Assembly (NCBI GenBank): GCA_949752795.1
Contig: OX457071.1
Location: forward strand, 30,054,800 to 30,118,799
DNA length: 64,000 bases
From: Hyperoodon ampullatus
Taxonomy: Eukaryota > Chordata > Mammalia > Artiodactyla > Ziphiidae
Direction: 5' to 3'
Within the stretch, counting starts at the first letter, position 1. Every line of letters begins with the position of its first letter. The notes under the pieces were generated by a model that did no database searches, was not told the origin of the DNA, and was given only the letters and a program-made list of their open reading frames with translations. Shown here piece by piece: positions 58,552-64,000 of the stretch. Made by a program: the position numbers and the translations under genes.

Positions 58552-58700
58552 AACACCTACCATTTTTGAATGTTAATGTGCTAAGCATTTTTCACGAATT
58601 ATTTCTTTTAATCCTCGTATCAGTTAACAGAGAGATTTAATAATTTTTTATGCTATCCAGATTTTTAATGGTAGATACAGAATTCAAACTTGTTTGTTTA
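58552..58700 (-). mobile_element. MIR SINE fragment, antisense
   Basis: 'acctaccatttttgaatgtt', 'aatgtgctaagcatttttca' and 'tctttttaatcct'-like 'ttcttttaatcctcgtatca' follow the complement order of the MIR consensus, ending 'gatacagaattcaaacttg'. Confidence 0.62.
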
Positions 58701-58704
58701 AAAT

Positions 58705-59964
58705 ATAGTAAAAATTCAAATTGAACTGCATTTCCTCTATAAAGGTTGTTCTTGCAAGTGTAATATGCACCAGGACTATTTCTTTTCTTCTGTGTACTTT
58801 GGATTTTGTTTTCTCTTTTTCTAGATTGCTAAAGTGGAAGCTTAGATTGTTGATCGTAAATCTTTGTTTTTTCCCCAATTATGCATTCAATACTATATGT
58901 TTCCTCTAAGTACTATTTTCCATGCATCCCACAAACTTTGATAGGTTATATTTTATGGCCCCAAATGTGGTCTATCTTGGTGAGTGTTCCATGTGAATTG
59001 AGAAGAATGTGTATTCCGTTGTTCGCTGTCAATTAGATTCAGTTGACTGATGGTGCTGTTTAGTTCACTATGTCCTTATTGGCTTTCTGCCTGCTGGATC
59101 TGTCAATTAATAATAGAGGGTGCTAAAATCTCCAACTATAATAGTGGATTTATATATTTCTCCTTGCAAATATATCAGTTTTTGTCTCACATATTTTTGA
59201 TGTTCTATTGTTAGGCACATGTACATTATGGATTGTTATGTCTTCTTACAGAATTTACCCCTTTATCGTTATGTAATGCCCTACTTTATCCCTGATAATT
59301 TCCTTTTCTCTGAAATCTTCTTTGTCTGTAATGAATCTAGCTACTTCAGCTTTCTTTTGATGAGTGTTAGCATGGTATATCTTTCTCCATCTCTTTATTT
59401 TAATCTACCTGTGGCTTTATATTGAAAGTGAGTTTCTTGTAGATAACATATAGTTGATTTTGTGTCCAATCTGAAAGTCTCTGACTTAACTAGTGTATTT
59501 AGACCATTGATATTTAAAGTGATCATTGATATGTTTATATTAATATGTGAAATATTTGTTACTGTTTGCTATTGATTTCCTGTGTTCTTTGTTTCTTTCC
59601 TTTTTTACCTTCTACAATTTTTATGCTTCCTCTGGTTTTAACTGAGCATTTTATATTATTTAATTTTTTTTCTCCTTTTAATTATTAGTTATACTTTTAA
59701 AAAAATTTCCCTTGAGTTTGCAATATATATTTACAACTAATCCAAGTCCTCTTTCAAATAACATTATGACACTTCATGGCCAGAGCAAGTGGCTTATTAC
59801 AGAGAATTATCAATTCCTCCTTCCTGTACCTTAGAATAATGATGTCACTAATTTCACTTATTCACAAGCAAAAATCACTAAACACATTGTTTCTATTATT
59901 CTTTTGAACAACCTTTTATCTGTTAGATCAATTAAGAGTATGAAAAAGATTCTTTAATGAACAT
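58705..59964 (-). pseudogene. Ancient L1M ORF2 and inter-ORF region, segment 1
   Basis: Complement of L1M from the ORF2 endonuclease region back toward ORF1. Landmarks are 'aatgtggtctatcttggtga', 'tccatgtgaattgagaagaa', 'gagtttcttgtagataacat' and 'gagtttgcaatatatattta'. All frames are broken. At 59964 similarity stops because a younger L1 inserted; it resumes at 61493. The three segments here, at 61493 and at 62917 together make one old L1M in the minus direction. Confidence 0.72.
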
Positions 59965-60845
59965 CCATACTGTTCTCCATAGTGGCTGTATCAATTTACA
60001 TGCCCACCAACAGTGCAGGAGGATTCCCTTTTCTCCACAGCTGCCAGCATTTATTGTTTGTAGAGTTTTTGATGATGGCCATTCTGACCAGTGTGAGGTG
60101 ATACCTCATGGTAGTTTTGATTTGCATTTCTCTAATGATTAGTGATGTTGAGCATCTTTTCATGTGTTTGTTGGCCATATGTATGTCTTCTTTGGAGAAA
60201 TGTCTATTTAGGTCTTCCACCCATTTTTTGATTGGGTTGTTTGTTTTTTTGATATTGAGCTACATGAGCTCTTTGTATATTTTGGAGATTAATCCTTTGT
60301 CAGTTGCTTCATTTGCAAATATTTCCTCCCATTTTGAGGGTTATCTTTTCATCTTATTTATGGTTTTCTTTGCTGTGCAAAAGCTTTTAAGTTTAATTAG
60401 GTCCCATTTCTTTATTTTCATTTTTATTTTCATTACTCTAGGAGGTGGGTCAAAACAGATCTTGCCATGATTTATGTCAAAGAGTGTTTTTCCTGTGATT
60501 TCCTCTAAGAGTTTTATAGTGTCTGGTCTTATATTTAGGTTTTTAATCCATTTTGAGTTTATTTTTGTGTTAAGTAGTGTTCTAATTTCATTCTTTTACA
60601 TGTAGCTGTCCAGTTTTCCCAGTACCACTTATTGAAGAGATTGTCTTTTCTCCACTGTTTATTCTTGCCTCCTTTGTCATAGATTAGGTGACCATAGGTG
60701 CATGGGTTTATCTCTGGGCTTTCTATCCTGTACCATTGATCTATATTTCTGTTTTTGTGCCAGTACCATACTGTCTTGATTACTGTAGCTTTGTAGTATA
60801 GTCTGAAGTTGGGGAGCCTGATTCCTCCAGCCCCGTTTTTCTTTC
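59965..60845 (-). mobile_element. Inverted 5' part of a twin-primed L1
   Basis: Minus-strand L1 ORF2 sequence from 'gaaagaaaaacggggctgga' (reading down from 60845) to 'ccactatggagaacagtatgg' (ending near 59965). It corresponds to the part of the plus-strand L1 at 26560 that lies just upstream of 27401. It joins head-to-head at 60845/60846 to the plus-strand 3' part of the same element. Frames at 59996-60220 (minus; reads '[20 protein letters not shown]') and on the opposite strand (60108-60470) are decayed or shadows. Confidence 0.9.
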
Positions 60846-61492
60846 AGTCCCACTACTGGGCGTATACCCTGAGAAAACCATAATTCAAAAAGACACATAT
60901 ACCCCAATGTTCATTGCACCACTATTTACAATAGCCAGGACATGGAAACAATTTAAATGTCCATCAACAGATGAATGGATAAAGAAGATGTGGCACATAT
61001 ATACAATGGAATATTACTCAGCCATAAGAAGGAATGAAATTGGGTTATTTGTAGAGATTTGGACGGACCTAGAGTCTGTCATACAGAGTGAAGTAAATCA
61101 GAAAGAGAAAAACAAATATCGTATATTAATACATATATGTGGAATCTAGAAAAAATGGTACAGATGAACCTATTTGCAGAGCAGAAGTACAGATGCAGAC
61201 ATAGAGAATGGACATGTGGACATGGGGGGAAGGGGAGGGCTGGACGAATTGGGAGATTAGGATTGACATATATACACTACCATGTGTAAAATAGATAGCT
61301 AGTAGGAACCTGCTATACAGTACAGGGAGCTCAACTTGGTGCTCTGTGATGACCTAGATGTGTGGGGTGGGGGTAGTGGCAGGGAGGTCCAAGAGGGAGG
61401 GCATGTATGTATACATATAGCTGATTCACTTCATTGTACAGCAGAAACTAACACAACATTGTAAAGCAACTATACTCCAATAAAAAAAAAAG
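60846..61492 (+). mobile_element. Direct 3' part of the twin-primed L1, with poly(A)
   Basis: Begins at 'gtcccactactgggcgtata' and continues through the ORF2 C-terminus (frame 60907-61149: '[20 protein letters not shown]') and 3'UTR to 'ctccaataaaaaaaaaagg'. Compared with the intact order in the plus-strand L1 at 26560, about 45 bp (equivalent to 27402-27446) is missing at the inversion joint. Inversion plus a small deletion is the signature of twin priming. Weak flank similarity ('gaaaaagattcttta' at 59942 and 'ggaaagattttgtttta' at 61492) may be the target duplication. Confidence 0.92.
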
Positions 61493-62367
61493 GAAAGATT
61501 TTGTTTTATTTTTATTTGTGTGTCTTATAATGTGCTTCCTTTCTTTAGGTAGGTAGGTTCAAATTACAATATTATTTGACTTCTTTCTGTATAATTTATT
61601 TTAACTTTTTTTGCAAGATAGGTGATGAATTCCCTCACTTTTTGTTTGTCTAAGAAAGTCTTTATTTCTCTTTCACTTTTGAAGGAAACTTTTGCTGGAT
61701 ACAGAATTCTAAGTTGGTGGATTTTTTTTTTTCTCTCAACACTTTAAATATTTTACTCTACTCTTCTTGTTTGCATGATTTCTGAAGAGAAGTCCAATGT
61801 AATTCTTATCCTTATTCCTCTGTATGTAAGGTGAGTTTTTCTTCTGGTTTCTTTCAAGGTTTTCTCTTTGTGATTTATTAACAGTTTGAATATGATGTAA
61901 CTAGGTGTAGATTTTCTGGTATTTAACCTGCTTAGTATTCTCTAAGCTTCCTAGATCTTAGTTTCCTGGCTCTGTCATTAATTTTGGAAAATTCTCAGCC
62001 ATTACTACTTCAGATATTTTCTTGTTTCTTGTTTCTTCCTTTCTTTTCCTTTTGGTATTCTTATTATGTATATGTTGCCCACTTTGTAATTGTTCCACAG
62101 TTCTTGGATATTCTATTCCATCTTTTTGATTCTTTTTTTTTCTGTTTGCATTTCAGTTTGGGAAGTTCCTATTGACATAACTTCAAGCTCACTGATGCTT
62201 TCCTCAGCCATGTCCAGTCTACTGATGAGTCCATCAAAGGCATTCTTCATTTCTGTTACAATGGGTTTTTTCCTACCATTTCCTTTTGACTCTTTCACAG
62301 AGTTCCCATCTCTCTCTTAAATCACCCATCTGTTCTTGCATATTGTCCATTTCTTTCATTAGAGCCC
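61493..62367 (-). pseudogene. Ancient L1M ORF1 region, segment 2
   Basis: Resumes the old L1M. 'aagaaagtctttatttctct', 'cacttttgaaggaaactttt', 'gctggatacagaattctaag' and 'tttgaatatgatgtaactag' are the complement of the L1M region between the ORFs and ORF1. The 61-codon minus frame at 62113-62298 reads 'ITEMKNAFDGLISRLDMAEE'-like coiled-coil text (seen as 'VTEMKNAFDGLISRLDMAEE'), the ORF1 coiled coil. It ends where the LTR starts. Confidence 0.72.
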
Positions 62368-62916
62368 TGTCAAGAGTTTAGCTAAGCTACTCCATGGTAT
62401 TGCTGCCTTGGTTCATTTTGTTTGCCTAAGTGGCCTACATGGACCTTACACTGACAACAGCTCCCTCATGTAAGCACATGCTCTAGATAACAGTCTACAG
62501 AGTCATAAGCAAATGTAAGTTCCTGAGAAGGCTTCCCACAACATATTGTGATCAATAGTCCCCCCTGCGTCTCTGGGCCTAGCCCTTATGCACAGCTTAG
62601 ACAAGACCCCCATGGAGCTCACCAAAACTCTGCTTTTTTGGTTTGAATTCAATCCAGCCTTAGCCAAGAACCCCAGAGCACCCCATCCACAGACTCTTCT
62701 TGAGACATGCATCCCAGGTTCTGCCTCTCTCTCTGCCTGCACCCTTCCTTGACCTCCCTGTGTGGTGCCCCAAAGGCATGCTATGTACTTCCTCCAGGAC
62801 CTGTGAGTAATAAACTTCTCTATTTCATTTTCTCTTGTGATCCTTTGCGGAACTGTGACTCACCATTGGCACCCTTGGCTCCACTTAACAAATGTTAATT
62901 TTAAAAAGTCATAACA
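62368..62916 (+). mobile_element. Probable solo LTR of an endogenous retrovirus
   Basis: A 549 bp block starting TG ('tgtcaagagtttagctaagc') and ending CA ('aaagtcataaca'). It interrupts the L1M between 'attagagccc' and 'agctcttagtatg'. Flanks 'agccc' (62363-62367) and 'agctc' (62917-62921) match at 4 of 5, a short duplication as in ERV integration. A polyadenylation signal AATAAA (62809-62814) followed by a T-rich stretch fits an R/U5 boundary on the plus strand. No internal retroviral sequence adjoins it. The family is not identified. Confidence 0.6.
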
Positions 62917-63880
62917 AGCTCTTAGTATGTTATTCATAGTTATTTTAAATTCCTGTTCTAATAGTTCCAAAATCTTTATCATATACGGCTCAGGTTCTGA
63001 TGCTGTGTTTGTCTCTTCATGCTGTGTTTTTTGCCTTTTAGCATACCTTATAGATTGTTGTTGAAACCAGACATGATGTATCAAGTAAAAAGAATAGAGG
63101 GAGATAGGCCTTTTGTATGAGATTTTATATTTTTCTAGCTACAGGTTAGATTATATTTCCTGTTCGCTGTAATTGTGATGTCAGAGACTAAAATTTCCTC
63201 TACTGTGCCTTTTTGTCTCCACTGTTGTCTCTGAGTTTTCCTAGATATTTCTTAAATAGGGTTTGAGGTTTGCAGTTCTTTTTAGCTGCAAAGCCCTGTT
63301 GTTATACAGGAGGCCTGTTGATGTGTAGGTGAGGTGTAGGGGCAGAGACGTGTTTTCTAGTGCTATGGTTAGGTCTCAGTCTTTTAGTGAGACTGAATTG
63401 GATATTTCCCTTCCCCCATGTCAAAAGCTAGAAGGGGCTGGAGTTGGGTATTTCTCTTTCTCTAGGTTGATTAGCTTCAGGTAAAATAGTTTCCCTTAAG
63501 GGAAAGGAAGGCCTCATTAAGGGAAACAGAGAGCTCTGGGCGTATTTCAAAATTGTTTTTCTCTTCCCCTTGCTAGAAGCAAAAGGGGATTTTTCTCATA
63601 TCTTCACAGTGAGAATCTGATAGGGATCCTGAAGGTTAAAACTTTCAAAAGTATGGGGGCCTCCTAAGACTAGCTTAGAGTTAAAAACTCCCAGGGGGCC
63701 CAGTCTTAGGAGGGAGGATTTTACCTGCAACTCAAGTCAAATTGGTGGGTTGCGGTGCAAATGGTGGGGTTCAAGAGACCTTCTCAGAGAGTTTGAATTG
63801 GTATCTCCTAGCATTTATCCTGACACCAGGACCTGGTACCTGGCTGTTGGAGGACAGAGGAAACGAAAAGTGCCCACCGA
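62917..63880 (-). mobile_element. Ancient L1M, 5' part of ORF1 and 5'UTR, segment 3
   Basis: Continues the L1M. 'ttattttaaattcctgttct', 'ggctcaggttctgatgctgt', 'gaaaccagacatgatgtatc' and 'ggtctcagtcttttagtgag' are the complement of the L1M ORF1 start and 5'UTR. Confidence falls after about 63500. The 74-codon minus frame at 62860-63084 crosses the LTR boundary and is not a gene. Confidence 0.6.
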
Positions 63881-64000
63881 ACTGAGAAGGTATCTTGAGA
63901 CCAAAAAACGAGTCAGGCAACTCCATATAATCAACAAATCAGTTTATTATAGGGCAACTTACTCACAGGGTGGGATCAGTTGAACAACAAAACGGAAGCA
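63881..64000. other. Unassigned, cut by window end
   Basis: 'aaatcagtttattatagggc' followed by 'acttactcacagggtgggat' looks like the start of another antisense LTR-like repeat (TTTATT is the complement of a poly(A) signal), but the window ends before this can be judged. Confidence 0.3.

Noticed and set aside
1..64000. A hidden novel gene system, such as a gene cluster, defence locus or integrated virus with genes
   Set aside because: Read in both directions, the long frames I examined resolve to L1, SINE, LTR or compositional shadows, or have no motif. No operon-like or exon series was found.

Overview
The window is mammalian nuclear DNA built almost entirely from interspersed repeats. I find no host protein-coding exon, rRNA gene, functional tRNA gene or CRISPR array that I can support. 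The lineage marker is a set of ten tRNA-derived SINEs of the CHR type: five short CHR-2-like, four long CHR-1-like with (TAAA)n or AATT-rich tails, and one roughly 130 bp variant. Several have clear target-site duplications (TSDs). CHR SINEs are known from cetaceans, hippos and ruminants. The many young CHR-2-like copies, with no recognisable ruminant BovB, point to a whale or dolphin (inference; hippo is not excluded).

Layout. 0-5 kb: an ERVL-MaLR remnant with an MLT1-like LTR on the minus strand, an antisense L2, a 27 bp tandem duplication and an old antisense L1M/HAL1-like 3' end. 5-25 kb: old sense L1M 3' ends, most of the CHR SINEs, MIR and L2 relics, a roughly 60 bp L1 insertion with TSD and a purine-only tract near 24.3 kb. 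26.5-42.4 kb: an L1-dense block. It holds a 5'-truncated plus-strand L1 (26.56-28.13 kb) carrying a nested CHR-2 SINE, then two near-full-length minus-strand L1s (29.10-36.22 and 37.11-42.37 kb) with dissimilar-looking 5'UTRs. 42.4-57.8 kb: mostly old or unassigned DNA with L2, MIR, a hAT-type MITE and L1 3' fragments. 57.8-64 kb: an ancient L1M running from ORF2 into its 5' region on the minus strand. It is split by a 5'-inverted (twin-primed) younger L1 and by a probable solo LTR.

Nothing here works together as a gene system. The coding content is decayed L1 ORF1/ORF2. The best-preserved piece is a 290-residue reverse-transcriptase segment at 38.05-38.92 kb, but that element lacks the end of ORF2 and has a frame change in its endonuclease. 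The informative signal is the order and mechanism of insertions: nesting, twin priming, very short L1 insertions, and inverted or direct L1 pairs that could rearrange. Family names come from recognising consensus sequence by eye; no RepeatMasker or BLAST run was possible.
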